Shown here piece by piece: positions 9,701 through 18,552 of a stretch of 51,421 nucleotides of DNA. Where the stretch lies: positions 1 through 51,421 of the forward strand of contig JADGCL010000015.1 of NCBI GenBank assembly GCA_015229005.1, in the 5' to 3' direction. Numbering within the stretch: position 1 is the stretch's first letter; every line of letters starts with the position of its first letter. The notes under the pieces are model-generated. The model was given only the letters and a program-made list of their open reading frames with translations, was not told the origin of the DNA and made no database searches. Source of the stretch: Magnetococcales bacterium. GTDB lineage: Bacteria > Pseudomonadota > Magnetococcia > Magnetococcales > JADGCL01. Made by a program: the position numbers and the translations under genes.

Positions 9701-11908
9701 TCCGTCGATTACATGAGTGGCTATTATGGAGGAGTGCCTGGAAGCGGGACGGCGAGTGGCCCGGTCGGCTGGGAGAAGGCGAGCCTGATCAGCACTACCG
9801 GCGGCAATGTCACCGGGGTGAAGATCGCCATGGGGAGCGGTTCCACTCTGACGCTCACCGTTACCGGGCTTCAGCAGAACGAGAAGGTGGATGCCGGGAT
9901 GTGGTCCGACTCTCTCCAGAGGGGTGGGTGGAAGGATGGTACGGCCACCACCTCCGATGGTGCTGGCAAGTACCAGGCGACCCTGGTCATCCCGGGCCTG
10001 GATTCGAGCGGGACCGACTACCGGCTTTACGTCGGGTTTGCGGATGGCAAGTACAAGGCTGGTAACTACAAGGGGGATTTGACTGCGACGACGGCGGGGT
10101 CCCTGGTGGGTTGGGATCGTGCGACTCTGATTGGAATGTCGCAGGATCTTGCCCTGAAGGTGGCGGCTGACAGTGGTGCCAGCATTGCCGGGACGGTCAG
10201 TGGGTTGACCGCCGGTCAGCGGGCCTTCGTCGATGCCTGGTCCGAGAGTACCTGGGCCTGGGGTGGCACCGAGGTGATCGGCAAGGCGGATGGGACGGCG
10301 ACCTTCACCCTGAGCGGCCTCGAGAGGGCGAGCGACTTCCGGGTCTCGATCTGGGCGGAAGGGCTCCAGGGTGGTTACTATGATGGTACCGGCAACAATC
10401 TGGTTCGCTGGGAGGATGCCGGCCAAGTCAACGTGAGTACGGGCAATGCGACCGGGATCGCGTTGCCGATTTCCGCCGGTGTCTCCATCAAGGGGACGGT
10501 GGCGGGGCTGAAGGCGAAGGAGTGGGCCTCCCTTGGGGCATGGTCGAATGCCCGCTACTCGTGGGGCAGCGCCCAGGTCACTTCGAAGGGTGGTGCGAGC
10601 GAGTCGTTTGCGATCGGAGGACTGGCCAAGAGCGGCGACTATTTGCTCAGTCTCGATTCGGAGGGGTACATGCATCAGGAGCTCGCCGACGTGAGTACGG
10701 CGGCGGGTGATGCGACGACGACGACGGACGCTCGTCTGGCAATGACTGTCTCCTCCGGAGGTTCGATCAAGGGTTCGATCTCCGGGCTTGGAGCCTACGA
10801 GTGGGCCTGGGTTGATGCCTACTCGCCGAGCAAGAACACCTGGGCCGGGGTCGGGGTGACGGCGGACTCGACGGGCAAGGTCTCCTCTTACGCGATGAAG
10901 GGTGTTGCTGAGGCGGCTGATTATGTGGTCGGACTCTGGACCAGCAAGGGTGGGTTCTTCTACAAGTCGGGCGGGACGACGACGGTGTGGAGCGAGCATG
11001 GCGCAGTGACGGTCAAGGCGACCGGGGATACGACCGGTATCGACTTTGATCTTGGCACGGCGGCGAGCAAGCTCTTCAAACTGACCGGCACGATCAGTGG
11101 TTTGACGAGCGAAACCTCTGTGGTCGATGTCTTTGTCTCCTCCTCTGCCGGTGGTTGGGGTTGGGCCAACCGGACGGGGAATGGGGCCTACACGGTCGAG
11201 GGGCTTCCGGCTGGGAGCTACAAGGTCGAGGTCACCTCGCCAGGTCTGATCAGCAGTCGCCTCAAGTCCGTGACGGTGACCACCGGTGATGCGACCGGGG
11301 AGCAGTGGACCTCGGGTTGGGACGATGTCGGGACCATTGCCATCGCTGCCAACACGAGTGGCCTGGATGTGGCGCTCTCTGCCGGCTACAGCATCAGCGG
11401 GACGGTGACGACAGGTGGTGTAGCGAATGCGGGCGTCTGGGTCAGTGCCTACTCGTCGTCGGCCGGGGTCTACACGGGAGATGAGACCAATTCGAGCGGG
11501 GCGTTCAGGGTTACGGGACTGCCTGATGGGACCTATACCCTGGAGGTCTGGACCCCGGAGGGTGAGGCCACGACGACGGTGACGATTTCCGGTGCGGATC
11601 AGACCCGCAAAACGCTTGAGGTCGCCAAGAAGGTCGGGGGCATCAAGGGTACCGTGAAACTCGGCAGTGGTGCGGGGGCCTCGGGAGCCTTGGTTCTCTT
11701 CTTCGACGCGAGCGGGACCGAGGTCGAAAAGGCGACGACCGGTACGGATGGGTCTTACAGTACCCAGGGACTTGCGCCGGGGACGAGCTACACGGTGAAG
11801 GTCTTTGGTGCGGACAACATCGCGAACTGGTCCACGACGACAGGCTATGCCACGGGGTCGGCCACTGCGGCGAGTCCCTTGGCTACCCTGGATCTGACGT
11901 TGAACTGA
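713..11908 (+). CDS. Giant (3,731 aa) exported protein of carboxypeptidase-regulatory/Cna-B-like beta repeats
   Basis: I chose the ATG at 713 because GGAGG lies 6 bases upstream; an in-frame TTG at 674 lacks a site. Residues 1-30 look like a Sec signal peptide (basic start, Leu/Gly-rich core, ALASGG). Residues 30-360 are beta-rich and unassigned. About 360-445 resembles a cadherin/Big-type Ig domain. From about 445 to 2420 there are some 18 diverged modules of roughly 110 residues, each starting near 'V.GTV' and carrying a signature like PPGxYxVEVxxPGxAPVFVG, typical of CarboxypepD_reg/Cna-B folds. Residues 2420-2940 hold four Trp-containing variants. About 2940-3480 holds six modules of a third type (xIxGTVSGL followed by an AWS-like strand), and three short modules close the protein. 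No LPXTG, PEP-CTERM or other anchor is visible. Likely a filament-like adhesin or surface-layer component; ligand and export route are unknown, though T2SS genes follow downstream. Confidence 0.85.
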   Translation: MVGKWIRSGLIACLGVLFGGILLGGYALASGGADFVGTYTLANLSFNQATAEACLTTVTPTTPTAGTWADTQCTDGTTETGSFVAEFDTSGGRFVVSDPADPLDTNKGILGLGGDVGLMVELDATWKSVGMMIRQSTGRSAADLTGAYHYIVAEIGGNRVEKGTVTFDGMGAGTYQSSFVSDGSTSTGSFAYTVMPTGGVIIAEPGESPVFAQMSPDGSLFSGGMVGGGSMGGQPMILIGAKAGTGMTAATPAGNFAMVQMGSDGWAGYAGIAIHGDGQLTYQEVYSSHLPLETDSVAYTVADDGGLSITTDGGEIFGFISADGKVFAFVEYEAGDGWSGMGVGLRDEGVVPATALVAEDVALSVPQGGVYKGILNLGISNVPGSTFAIVDQPQSGTVTIVDPSTGAFAYTASATSTTVDTFTYKITNGSLESNTATVTVTPAVRVAVTGTISDGGVPLASGEVRALSMTPGSVTNDEDKATVTAGAFSMHLPPGFYAFKIEVPGKAPVYVSGTAAPLGTSTAMMDARFFDVTSTLLLDVGMDSSTLASLVTLTGSVHRSDGSEMAPAEVRFLPSGAMGGEPVTAMAAATGDFQVMVAPGMYRVEVQFMGQTPVFGTLQADGTVGTVASPMLAQDIFIDATSHNPMSILVNVTDLVSLVSVGGQVLQGTEPVVDARVRFWASGASGDQWYEAYTNGSGVYSLAVSPGSYVVEITPEGKAPVYVGMDATGGTMAVGSKELAFGFYVNMGSHTEIDLTLGAADLVSLVAVTGTIAKNDGTHFTMADVRFWPVGVETSVPFYAMASADGTYSVDIPPGTYHVEVQPMGSAGLFIGKSATDANEVAGSPDQAFPFLIDATHNTTIDLTVASTDLVSLVTVGGSITGTSGGIVGATVRFWYQNGTGNFESEDAVTDGSGAYELDLAPGVYVVGVEIAGKAPVFVGMGPTGANEPVANPYQAFPFFVSQTTNASISLMVPDAAMESLVEVSGTVTLEGEGAVVGAHVRFWMEGAEGVAPIEAVTNAVGLYEVHLASRSYRMEVQPAGSASVWVGRDYAATPPANAAVPNRESAYPLFVSTTDHVFDLTLGADDVRSLIVVSGTLTMSGGSGVVGTSVRFWPTGVSEATPTGAVTDATGHYEVQVAPGSYHVEIQPPGSAPVYVGPEASGAFTVTDLTGALEVFVAEGTNTTIDLALSSGDLIDLVSVSGMVTVVGGTPVMGATLTLRPAGVEDANPSSTIIGADGRYELAVPPGLYTVELSAPGKGVIFVGKDATGSNSAKSDPSQAYWFPVDSSHGVIDVTIDPTDVVSMVPLSGTIRQGATGQETAVAGAEVRLWQLGMSDSEPLRALTDGEGRYELMVSPGAYRVEVQAPGYAPVFVNLNFQDNTTFAVSDLDHAFPFFLDGVNNATIDLTFAAADLVALVEVHGVVRDAQTGAALPGVQVELEGVGVDGVMFGQGTNPEGGYQFFVPPGQYTVGVRKPGYAGLFRISETDPSQLSTSRDEAFAFNVPAVEGGAATSLDVLLSDSLAVPLMKIYGSVMSAPTPSTTTGLFGAWVSAQDLMDPMKVVGSGTSMGGSYELFVPPGVYRMRVSMPGFMEQYRASLTDATQLTTDPGQAVAFEVGGSSSGSTAAATGVLVDFQLSTAAMTALERVTGVVTATGGQGLAGVDVILEEAWGRGHSYVGFTDAGGRYELQLPPGVYRVKVVKHGYEPLFRSDGATPGALTDSPDEAFLFGIPVPGATPATGGSVIDVEIDPAGLQQLASVTGSITDADGGVGGAWVRFHEVQGEAGEGDAGVATQSRFFEVYAGPGGEYKLYLPGGLYQVEVGRPGYVGVYPSAEDPAVMTMVRDEANVYDVGTAAPNVVDVVLTAESQVSLVNVQGTVTRSGAGAGGVVLRAHATAGEGQTFETMTGPDGRFSGRLPPGAYKVEIQVPGFAGLYPSMFNPDVLVPDADNAYIFEFAGEDMFVDFDLTGQNQVANVVVTGTATDADDGSALVGATILAQRTDGPRGIEPVTAVTDGSGAYRLELQPGSYKVRVRMQGYAGLYHSAANPELLTIDGYAAQVHMLYAGATGAATQIDFAVRDADLVAKVAVTGTVTDASQAPVVGARVELIQVRGDGQPGMVQETMTDEAGGYEASVIPGAWHVVVFPRGFSGVSHDAAGGLTNDPGEAKSWTVASATVVDFALTTASLVPAVKIAGTVTNSMGPVAGVRVVAELVGATGELVKQVGDVSTGPNGQYSLEVMPGSFKVKFELPGFSGVYPSEADPVVMTPEFLLAKVYAIAADTVVDVSVGSGGTMTREDVTLSGTVTDSSGAPVVGVRVMAQPEWDPASGTQGRWEDATTDASGRFSMGVAPALYRVEIATKYMDWSVTPPVERVVEGADGNPLTLVPGFADGQGGVAGDWNTAHLFQVFSDTTVDVTMQAGKTLSGVVVKPDGTPVPGAHLNIHSTDWTGFSWAESGTDGSFSANVTPGKNYVIEVWPVWCGDARTAPDPLPAGCAAPGEPLVKFTGGNWVTPPDATWVSGWSATDSVSEPVVRGSAISATTVLLYKDATFIDGQVAGMVPGAIMAQWDPHIVTQILVDQSVTVGVMVDSGRVLKGRLTDGSGAGIPDAWVDSDFGGAPTGEDGTFELNIPSASQVTAAKEKFQVRVWPQWCDPNNPNEDLATCEAGRVDFMGGVVAGTAAEGYRLSADWSLAAEFATDSSDWPTSDIGSGETGLVIRASSGVKIVGTVTDGTAGVPGVWVNAWSRDSGQGGGDETSATGAFSIQVQPPTGDDSIYYEVNLWTPDFIPPRPVLVEVSSTGVTGVFAVDMEGGVEDDGGFIVPQPGERLSDGTVSFVLSQGNTISGRVVDSEGKGLPWMWVDIHTADYTQFRGASTDENGFYSVKVEPAADYIAVVWGGSGSYRTNFYKGASSEESATLIDVTSASAKDINFQMSSGASVSGTISGIAAGKSVWLNLYSEQTGNWGGGQVDGVAGGGEVSFTIKGLGDATDYKLNWNSVDYMSGYYGGVPGSGTASGPVGWEKASLISTTGGNVTGVKIAMGSGSTLTLTVTGLQQNEKVDAGMWSDSLQRGGWKDGTATTSDGAGKYQATLVIPGLDSSGTDYRLYVGFADGKYKAGNYKGDLTATTAGSLVGWDRATLIGMSQDLALKVAADSGASIAGTVSGLTAGQRAFVDAWSESTWAWGGTEVIGKADGTATFTLSGLERASDFRVSIWAEGLQGGYYDGTGNNLVRWEDAGQVNVSTGNATGIALPISAGVSIKGTVAGLKAKEWASLGAWSNARYSWGSAQVTSKGGASESFAIGGLAKSGDYLLSLDSEGYMHQELADVSTAAGDATTTTDARLAMTVSSGGSIKGSISGLGAYEWAWVDAYSPSKNTWAGVGVTADSTGKVSSYAMKGVAEAADYVVGLWTSKGGFFYKSGGTTTVWSEHGAVTVKATGDTTGIDFDLGTAASKLFKLTGTISGLTSETSVVDVFVSSSAGGWGWANRTGNGAYTVEGLPAGSYKVEVTSPGLISSRLKSVTVTTGDATGEQWTSGWDDVGTIAIAANTSGLDVALSAGYSISGTVTTGGVANAGVWVSAYSSSAGVYTGDETNSSGAFRVTGLPDGTYTLEVWTPEGEATTTVTISGADQTRKTLEVAKKVGGIKGTVKLGSGAGASGALVLFFDASGTEVEKATTGTDGSYSTQGLAPGTSYTVKVFGADNIANWSTTTGYATGSATAASPLATLDLTLN

Positions 11909-12032
11909 CGTTGGGTCAGGTCGGGCGCTGCGGTTTTCCCCGAGGAGTTCCTGGGGGAGGCCGTGGTGCCTCGGCCCGGGGCGGAGCTGGTGGGGGGGGG
12001 CGCGTGGCTTTTCGTGGTGTCGGGTGAACTGA

Positions 12033-12059
12033 GATCGTCAGGAATGGGATCGTCAGGAA
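12033..12059 (+). repeat. Two 12-bp direct repeats ahead of the dockerin-like gene
   Basis: GATCGTCAGGAA occurs at 12033-12044 and again at 12048-12059, a 15-base step, ending 16 bases before the start codon at 12076. The rest of the 167-base gap after the giant gene is G-rich and shows no clear promoter or terminator. The pair could be a regulator or RNA-binding site, or a small slippage duplication; the sequence alone does not decide. Confidence 0.4.
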
Positions 12060-12075
12060 ACAGTCAGGGGGTTTA

Positions 12076-14112
12076 ATGAAAAGCATCGGACGGTTTCTCT
12101 TGGGTATCGGCATGGCAGCCCTGGGATTGCAGGCGGCCAGTCCGTCGGAGGCTCTGGCCTCGGTCAGCGGGACCTTGACCATTTCCAGCTCGAGCCACTC
12201 GGCCAACACCGCCTCGTCGAACAGCAGTGTCGGGTTGAGTTGGAGCGCGGTGACGGGTTCGAGTGGCACGGTGAAGTACGAGTACGTGCTGGATCAAACC
12301 TCGTCACACACGCATGCGACCTTCACCAAGGCCTTCGACTCGGGGGCCTCGACCTCTCCAGTTCGCAAGGTCGGGCAGCAGACGAGTCGAAGTGTTGACT
12401 TTGCTTCATTGGCTGATGGCAAGTACTACTTTCACCTGCGCGCCTACGACAACGGTGGGTTGTCGCAGGGGACGGCGGTGACGACCTTTGGTCCGGTCAT
12501 CCTGGACTCCAAGCCGGCATTGGATACCAAGACCCCGGTGTCGCCCAATTCCGGGGATCACAGCAAGGAGGTCACGGTGACAATCAGCGGCTCCGGTTTC
12601 ATGAGCGGAGCCACCGTGAAGCTGGTGAATGGGGTGCGTTCGTCCGGTAGCAATCCCTCCACCTCCTTGTCGAGTGTCTCTCTGACCATCACCTCGGTGT
12701 CCGCCAATGGCCGTCAGATCAAGGCGAAGGTGCCCAGCGGGACCGCCCCGGGCGTTTACGATGTCAAGGTGATCAACGCTTCCCCCTGGAGTCAGTCGGC
12801 CACCACGGTAGGGGCCTATACCTCCACCAACAATGCCCCGACCGCTTCTGCCGGCAGCGACCAGACGGTCACTCTCTCCGGTGGTAACGCCTCGATTACT
12901 TTGACTGGTACGGGTTCGAAGGACACTGATGGCGATACCCTGGGCACTTCGGCCTATACCTGGACGCTGAACGCATTGCCGACCGGTGGGAGCATCACTT
13001 CTTCGGGGACAGCCCTCAAGCAGGGGTCTACCCTCACCGGGTCGACGCAGACCGTGGTTGCCTCGACTGCTGGCACCTATGTTTTTCAGTTGGAGGTCAA
13101 TGACGGCTTCAACAAGAGTTCGGCGGCGACCACGACGATCACCGTCAATGCCGCTGCCGGGACCAACAACAAGCCGGTGGCGAAGGCTGGCAGTGACCAG
13201 ACGGTTGCCCCGGGGACCAAGGTTACGTTGAGCGGTTCGTCTTCGAGCGACCCGGACGGGGACAATATCACCTCCTACGTCTGGACGTTGACGGGCGTGC
13301 CTACTGGTTCGGCGTTGACGGCGGGTACGGCGGGGACCGCTTCGGCGGCGATCACCCAGACCTCTCCGCCCTCGGCCTCGTTCACCCCGGATGTCGTGGG
13401 TGTTTACACGGTGGCGCTGGTCGTCAAGGACGCCAAGGATGCGACCTCCGCAGCCGGGACGATGACGGTGACCGCGAATAATGCGCCGGTTGCCAAGGCG
13501 GGATCGGGTCGTACAGTCGCGCTGAACTCAACGGTGACCCTGGATGGTTCCAGCTCGACGGACAGCGACGCGGGTGATTCCCTGACCTACTCATGGAGCA
13601 TCTCCAGCCAGCCCACCGGGTCGAGCCTGAGTCTCTCGTCGACGACGGTGGTGAAGCCGACCTTCAAGCCCACGGTTTCGGGCAAGTACGTGTTCAGCCT
13701 GGTGGTAGGGGATGGCAAGTCCAACTCCTCGGCGGGGACGGTGACGATCACGGCCACCGGGGTTTCCCTGGATGTTGATGGGGACAAGGATGCAGATTTG
13801 AGTGATGGGGCCATGATTGCCCGTCGGATGGGCGGTGATGCCACTGTGATCACCGGGATTGCCTTGCCGACTGGAGTCGGAGGTGCCGGTACTTCCGGGG
13901 CCCGGACCAATGCCGAGGTGGTGACGGCCATTGATGCGGCGGTCAGCAGCAAGGTGTTCGATGTGGACGGTGATGGAGATGCCGACAGGAGTGACGGGGT
14001 CATGATCATGCGTCGTTTGGCCAAGGCATCGACGGTGACTACGGGGATGACTCTTCCTACCGGGAAGAGCAATGCCACGGTGATTGCCACGATTGACGAC
14101 CTCAAGCCCTGA
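12076..14112 (+). CDS. Exported IPT/PKD-like protein with C-terminal dockerin-type calcium loops
   Basis: 678 residues from ATG 12076, with a GGGGG stretch 6-10 bases upstream. Residues 1-29 form a Sec signal peptide (MKSIGRF, hydrophobic core, ALA). Residues 30-150 are a fibronectin/Ig-like beta region. About 150-250 resembles an IPT/TIG domain ([16 protein letters not shown]). Three PKD-like domains follow near 250-355, 365-465 and 469-560, each starting like '[10 protein letters not shown]' with a D-x-D-G-D turn. The C-terminus has two EF-hand-type loops, [12 protein letters not shown] (566-577) and [12 protein letters not shown] (629-640). Asp sits at positions 1, 3, 5, 9 and 12 and a helix with paired Arg follows each loop, as in type I dockerins, although the 51-residue linker is longer than in classical cellulosomal dockerins. 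The next gene begins with a cohesin-like domain, so a calcium-dependent partnership is a reasonable inference. No enzyme domain is visible. Confidence 0.8.
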   Translation: MKSIGRFLLGIGMAALGLQAASPSEALASVSGTLTISSSSHSANTASSNSSVGLSWSAVTGSSGTVKYEYVLDQTSSHTHATFTKAFDSGASTSPVRKVGQQTSRSVDFASLADGKYYFHLRAYDNGGLSQGTAVTTFGPVILDSKPALDTKTPVSPNSGDHSKEVTVTISGSGFMSGATVKLVNGVRSSGSNPSTSLSSVSLTITSVSANGRQIKAKVPSGTAPGVYDVKVINASPWSQSATTVGAYTSTNNAPTASAGSDQTVTLSGGNASITLTGTGSKDTDGDTLGTSAYTWTLNALPTGGSITSSGTALKQGSTLTGSTQTVVASTAGTYVFQLEVNDGFNKSSAATTTITVNAAAGTNNKPVAKAGSDQTVAPGTKVTLSGSSSSDPDGDNITSYVWTLTGVPTGSALTAGTAGTASAAITQTSPPSASFTPDVVGVYTVALVVKDAKDATSAAGTMTVTANNAPVAKAGSGRTVALNSTVTLDGSSSTDSDAGDSLTYSWSISSQPTGSSLSLSSTTVVKPTFKPTVSGKYVFSLVVGDGKSNSSAGTVTITATGVSLDVDGDKDADLSDGAMIARRMGGDATVITGIALPTGVGGAGTSGARTNAEVVTAIDAAVSSKVFDVDGDGDADRSDGVMIMRRLAKASTVTTGMTLPTGKSNATVIATIDDLKP

Positions 14113-14195
14113 TCGCCCAGCGTCAGCGGGGCATTTTGGATCCGGGTGGGGAGGGTTGGGTCAACGTGGAAAACAAGTCTGGAAGGAAGCGACCG

Positions 14196-17100
14196 ATGGG
14201 TTTTACACTCATGATCAAACCGCGGCAGGTGCGTAGGGTCTTGACCCGGGGTCTGGCGGCCCTGGTGGTTGGGCTGTGGGCCTCCGGGCCTGTACCGGCG
14301 ATCGGGGCGACCGCTGGCGGCTCTCTGTCGGTCACGACCGGGAGTACGACGGCGGTGAAGGCCGGGGATACCTTCGATGTCACTGTCAAGCTGACGGCGG
14401 CGGAGGCGAAGCGGGCCGGAGCTGCGGGTGTGGTCCTCCAGTGGAAGGCCGCCGATTTTGCTTTGGATGCGGCGACGACCGGGACGGCTGGGGACAACGA
14501 CCCTCATGGGACTGCCTATCTCAATGGTACCTCCGGTGCCAAGGCCAACGACCCTGACGGGCTGGTGACCCCGGTCTGGGGTACGGCGAACGCGGCTGCG
14601 GCGGATGACGTGGTCGAGTTGCGGCTCTCCTCGAACGATGCTGCGGCGGACGCCTTATACGGGGTGAGCGGGCAGGCCTATCTCAACTATACCCGGACGT
14701 CGACCTTCTCCTCGGCGGCGGATTTCTCGACGGTGATCAGTGGCTACACGCTGTTCACGGTGCGGATCAAGGCGAAGAGCGGTTTGACCCAGGGGACGTC
14801 GACCATCAGTGCGAAGCTGGTGGCGATATCCGATGATGCGGGTTCCTCTCCCGGGAGCTATACCGCCGGGACGGTCACTTTGACGACCAATGGTCCGGCG
14901 ATCTCGATCAACACGGGTGTCGATGGACAGAATGCCAAGCCGGGTGTTGCGTATGCCAACGCCCTGGCGGTTACCCTGGCCAGTAGCGGGGTTCCGAGCG
15001 CCGGTGTCACTGTGACTTTCTCTGCGCCAGCCGGCTTTACCTTTGCCAATGGCACAGCCACAACCACGGCGACGACGGATGCCAATGGTGTGGCCACGGC
15101 ATCGGCCTTGACGGCCGGGCCGACGGCCGGGGCTTACTCGGTCACTGTTTCGGCAACGGGTTATACCAGCAAGACGGTTGCATTGACTGTCGGTGCGGGT
15201 AATGCCAGCACGTTGTCCAAGATCAATGATAACCAGAAGGGGAGTGTAGGGGCGGTTCTTGCCAAACCCTTCACGCTGACCGTGACCGACGCGGGTGGTA
15301 ACGCGGTGTCGGGGGCGACAGTGACCTTTGCTGTTGCCAGCGGTGGCGGAAGCATCAATGTGGCCACGGCGACGACCAATGCGAGTGGTCAGGCCGGGAC
15401 GACCCTGACCTTGGGGACCAAGGCGGGCGCCAATACGGTTACGGCGACGGTTGGATCCCTGACTGCGGCGACCTTCACTGCCACCGGCACTGCTGCGAGC
15501 GCTACGCAGTTGCTGCTTTCTGCAAGCACCTCTTCCGTCAAGGCGACGGCGGCAGCCAATGTGACGATCACGGGGACCATTGCCGACCAATATGGCAACA
15601 CGGTGACCGGTGCTACCGATACGGTGACCTTCTCGGTCGGGGCTCAGACCTATGGTGATTTTAGCGGGAGCGCCACGGCTTCCGGGGCGGCTTCATCCGG
15701 TGTGGCGACGGCGACCTTGGTGACCAAGGTTTCGGATGGGGGTACGATCACGGTCAGCGGGACGACCCCGAGCCTGACCGCCACTGCGATCACCGTGACG
15801 ACGGCCGCTTTCAAGCTGACGGCGTCGCGGACTGATCTTCTCCCGGGGGAGACCGCAACTTTGACCCTGGTGGATGCGGCAACCAGCCCGGATCCGACCT
15901 GGAGTGGGAGCAATCTGAGTGGCACCAGTGCCACCGGGGCGACCTTCACGGCTCCCGCGACGATCACCGGGAGCACGCAGAGCTTTACCGTCACTGCCGC
16001 CGACACGGTCGATGGGGTGGCCAAGAGCGGCTCTGTGACCTTCACCGTTTATGCCCAGCTTTCAGTCAAGGACAGCCAGGGGAATCTTCTGACGGCTGCT
16101 CCTGTCGTGCGCAGTGATGCCAGTCTGAGTCTGACTTTGGGCGGTGGGAAGAGCAGTGAGTACACGGCGAGTGTTGTCAAGAAGCCGACCGGTGCTGCAG
16201 ACCCGACGGTGCAGATCTCCTCAACGGGAGAGGTGACCATCACTCCCCCTTCCACCGGTGCCTTTGCCGGGGAGTATATGGTCAAGTTGATCAGCGATAT
16301 CGATGGCACGGATGTGACCAGCCGGGATCCGCTGACGAAGACGGTGACCTTCTCCGTTCCCCTTAAGATTGCGGTGAACAGTTTCAAGACTGTCGCTGGG
16401 GGTACGAACCAGGTTTCGGTTTCCGGTGGGGGTAACGGGGATGTCTTCGGCTTTGTCATTCTGAACAATGCCGGGGTCCTGGACACCTCTGGCAGTGTCG
16501 CGGCGGTCGGGACGACCACCCCAGCCACCACCGACAACAAGTCCAGCCCGACGTATGTGGCGACTGCCGTGATCGATGCCGCTGGTGTTGCTGCGGTCAG
16601 CAATTACTCTGTCAGGGCCACGAACACCTCCAAGGCTTCCACTGCGGATGCGGCTGGGAATATTGCCAACTCTGCTTACACGGTGGCCAGGACCGGTATG
16701 CTGACCGTGATTCCCGGGGCGACCTATACGGTCACGGTCAAGGGGTCGGACGGTCTTGCCTTGCAGAACGCGACCCTTGTCCTTCAGGGAATGGACAAGC
16801 TGCAGAGTGAGTTTGGAGGGACGTTTACGCTGAGGAACTCCGGCAAGACCGACAGTGAAGGCAAGGTGACCGTTACCCTTCCTGCCGGGGTCAAGTACAT
16901 CTTCGATGTCAGGCCGGCGGACACCTCTTATCAGACGGCGACGGTTGCTGTCGATAACACGCTTACTTCGGTGGTGGCCACTTTGCGCAAGATCGGCAGT
17001 CCCGTCACCTACAAGGGGATTGTTGATCTGGACGACACTGCCTATACGGCAGCCGGGGTCGCCAAGCCGGTGGCGACCGTGATCGAGGCCTTTGATGCCA

Positions 17101-18521
17101 GCGGTGCCAAGGTGTTTGGTACTTTTGCCTGCTCGAATGCGGCGTTCACGACGGCAAAGGACTGCGACAATAATGGCGCCAACTGGCAGTTCACGGTTGT
17201 GGTTGACAGCGCCGTGTTTACGCCGAAGCGCTTCGTGGCATCGGCGGCGACAGCGAAGATGTTCAGCAGAGAGACCACGGACTTGGTTCTCTCCTGCAGC
17301 AACGCCGCCTTGACGACGCAGAGTACCTGTGTTGCTGGTGGGGGTACTTGGCAGGCTGACTATGGTGCTGCACTGAAGTTTGTGTTGAAGCCTGTCATTG
17401 CTCAGACAGTTGCTGCGACCGATCTCAAGAATATTCGGCCCGACAATGTTGGCACTTTTGACTGGACGGCAATCGGTGGTGCCGGGACGGTCCGGACGGA
17501 ACTGGATGCAGGCGCTGGGAACAAGCCGGTCCTCAACTTGTTGAAGAACGCTGGGGGGGATGTCATCGGTGTGGTGCCCGTTTTTGATAATCTTGGCACC
17601 ACTCAGGCGGCGAAGGTCACTGGTGGATCGGAGGGCATTGCCACTGCGGGCTCCAAGCCAGTGGTGGTGGGGGAGAGCGGTTCGACGACTTTCTCCCTGG
17701 CCTCGAATTCCAGCATTTCGACGATGAGCAGCGTCGGGATCAAGGTTGATGCGAACTCGTTGAAATCCAACGTGGACGTTTATTTCACGGTTCGCGCGGC
17801 CAAGCTTGCGGATACGTCCATCCCCGGGTATTCGACGAAGACGGGCGGTGAGGTTGTCGAGATCGATATGACCGCTCTTGATAGTACCGGTGCGGCGGTT
17901 TCGACGGGTGAAGGGAACACCCTGATTGACAGCAGCGTTGGAGTTCCCGTGGAGATCCCCGTCGCAGTCAACACCAGCACTCTCAACCTGGCCACTCTGG
18001 CGGTCTATACGGCGCCGACGCTCCAGGATTTCCTCGATGGCAGCGCCAAGGCGTTGACCGGGGCCAAGATTGAGATCGCATCGCCGACCTCACTCCTGGT
18101 CTACATGCCGCACTTCTCGGCGGTGACGGTCGGGGATTCCGGTTCTTCGGCGGCGAGTGCCGGTGGTGGCGGTGGTGGCGGTTGCTTCATTGCCACTGCG
18201 GCCTATGGTTCCTATGAGGAGCCCTCGGTTGTCCTTCTTCGGGATTTCCGGGACCGCTATCTCCTGACCAATGCCCTTGGGCAGAGGTTCGTCGACTGGT
18301 ATTACGAGAGTTCACCTCCGGCGGCTGACTGGCTGCGTCAGCACGATGGCTGGAGAGGGGTCGTTCGTGTTCTGCTTCTGCCCTTGATCGGGATGAGTTG
18401 GTTGATGGTTGCGGCCTCGCCGGTCGTGCAATTTGCTGTTCTCCTTGGCGTACCTCTTCTGGTTGGTGGTCTGCTCGTGGTCCGGCGGCGGCGTACACGC
18501 GCCCTTGGCTGCGTCGCCTAG
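14196..18521 (+). CDS. Cohesin-like / invasin-type Ig-repeat surface protein with CFI-box C-terminal anchor
   Basis: I chose ATG 14196 (1,441 aa), with GGAAGG 9 bases upstream; an earlier in-frame start at 14136 has no site. A basic N-terminus and a hydrophobic segment form the export signal. About residues 45-235 look like a cohesin domain: '[13 protein letters not shown]', a '[12 protein letters not shown]' strand, then '[20 protein letters not shown]'. Big_1/invasin-type Ig modules follow at roughly 235-550 (repeating '[13 protein letters not shown]'). The middle is less clear and beta-rich, with Cys pairs near 975 and 1035. The C-terminus has seven Gly residues, then C1330-FIATAAYGS, an amphipathic 'RDFRDRYLL' segment, two hydrophobic stretches (about 1388-1430) and an Arg cluster. 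This matches the tail described as CFI-box-CTERM, which I take to be a membrane-sorting signal. Stop-to-gspC distance is about 60 bases. Probable role: surface-anchored receptor or scaffold for a dockerin partner. Confidence 0.8.
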   Translation: MGFTLMIKPRQVRRVLTRGLAALVVGLWASGPVPAIGATAGGSLSVTTGSTTAVKAGDTFDVTVKLTAAEAKRAGAAGVVLQWKAADFALDAATTGTAGDNDPHGTAYLNGTSGAKANDPDGLVTPVWGTANAAAADDVVELRLSSNDAAADALYGVSGQAYLNYTRTSTFSSAADFSTVISGYTLFTVRIKAKSGLTQGTSTISAKLVAISDDAGSSPGSYTAGTVTLTTNGPAISINTGVDGQNAKPGVAYANALAVTLASSGVPSAGVTVTFSAPAGFTFANGTATTTATTDANGVATASALTAGPTAGAYSVTVSATGYTSKTVALTVGAGNASTLSKINDNQKGSVGAVLAKPFTLTVTDAGGNAVSGATVTFAVASGGGSINVATATTNASGQAGTTLTLGTKAGANTVTATVGSLTAATFTATGTAASATQLLLSASTSSVKATAAANVTITGTIADQYGNTVTGATDTVTFSVGAQTYGDFSGSATASGAASSGVATATLVTKVSDGGTITVSGTTPSLTATAITVTTAAFKLTASRTDLLPGETATLTLVDAATSPDPTWSGSNLSGTSATGATFTAPATITGSTQSFTVTAADTVDGVAKSGSVTFTVYAQLSVKDSQGNLLTAAPVVRSDASLSLTLGGGKSSEYTASVVKKPTGAADPTVQISSTGEVTITPPSTGAFAGEYMVKLISDIDGTDVTSRDPLTKTVTFSVPLKIAVNSFKTVAGGTNQVSVSGGGNGDVFGFVILNNAGVLDTSGSVAAVGTTTPATTDNKSSPTYVATAVIDAAGVAAVSNYSVRATNTSKASTADAAGNIANSAYTVARTGMLTVIPGATYTVTVKGSDGLALQNATLVLQGMDKLQSEFGGTFTLRNSGKTDSEGKVTVTLPAGVKYIFDVRPADTSYQTATVAVDNTLTSVVATLRKIGSPVTYKGIVDLDDTAYTAAGVAKPVATVIEAFDASGAKVFGTFACSNAAFTTAKDCDNNGANWQFTVVVDSAVFTPKRFVASAATAKMFSRETTDLVLSCSNAALTTQSTCVAGGGTWQADYGAALKFVLKPVIAQTVAATDLKNIRPDNVGTFDWTAIGGAGTVRTELDAGAGNKPVLNLLKNAGGDVIGVVPVFDNLGTTQAAKVTGGSEGIATAGSKPVVVGESGSTTFSLASNSSISTMSSVGIKVDANSLKSNVDVYFTVRAAKLADTSIPGYSTKTGGEVVEIDMTALDSTGAAVSTGEGNTLIDSSVGVPVEIPVAVNTSTLNLATLAVYTAPTLQDFLDGSAKALTGAKIEIASPTSLLVYMPHFSAVTVGDSGSSAASAGGGGGGGCFIATAAYGSYEEPSVVLLRDFRDRYLLTNALGQRFVDWYYESSPPAADWLRQHDGWRGVVRVLLLPLIGMSWLMVAASPVVQFAVLLGVPLLVGGLLVVRRRRTRALGCVA

Positions 18522-18552
18522 ATCATCGTATCTGCCTGACGGGTTACCTCAT

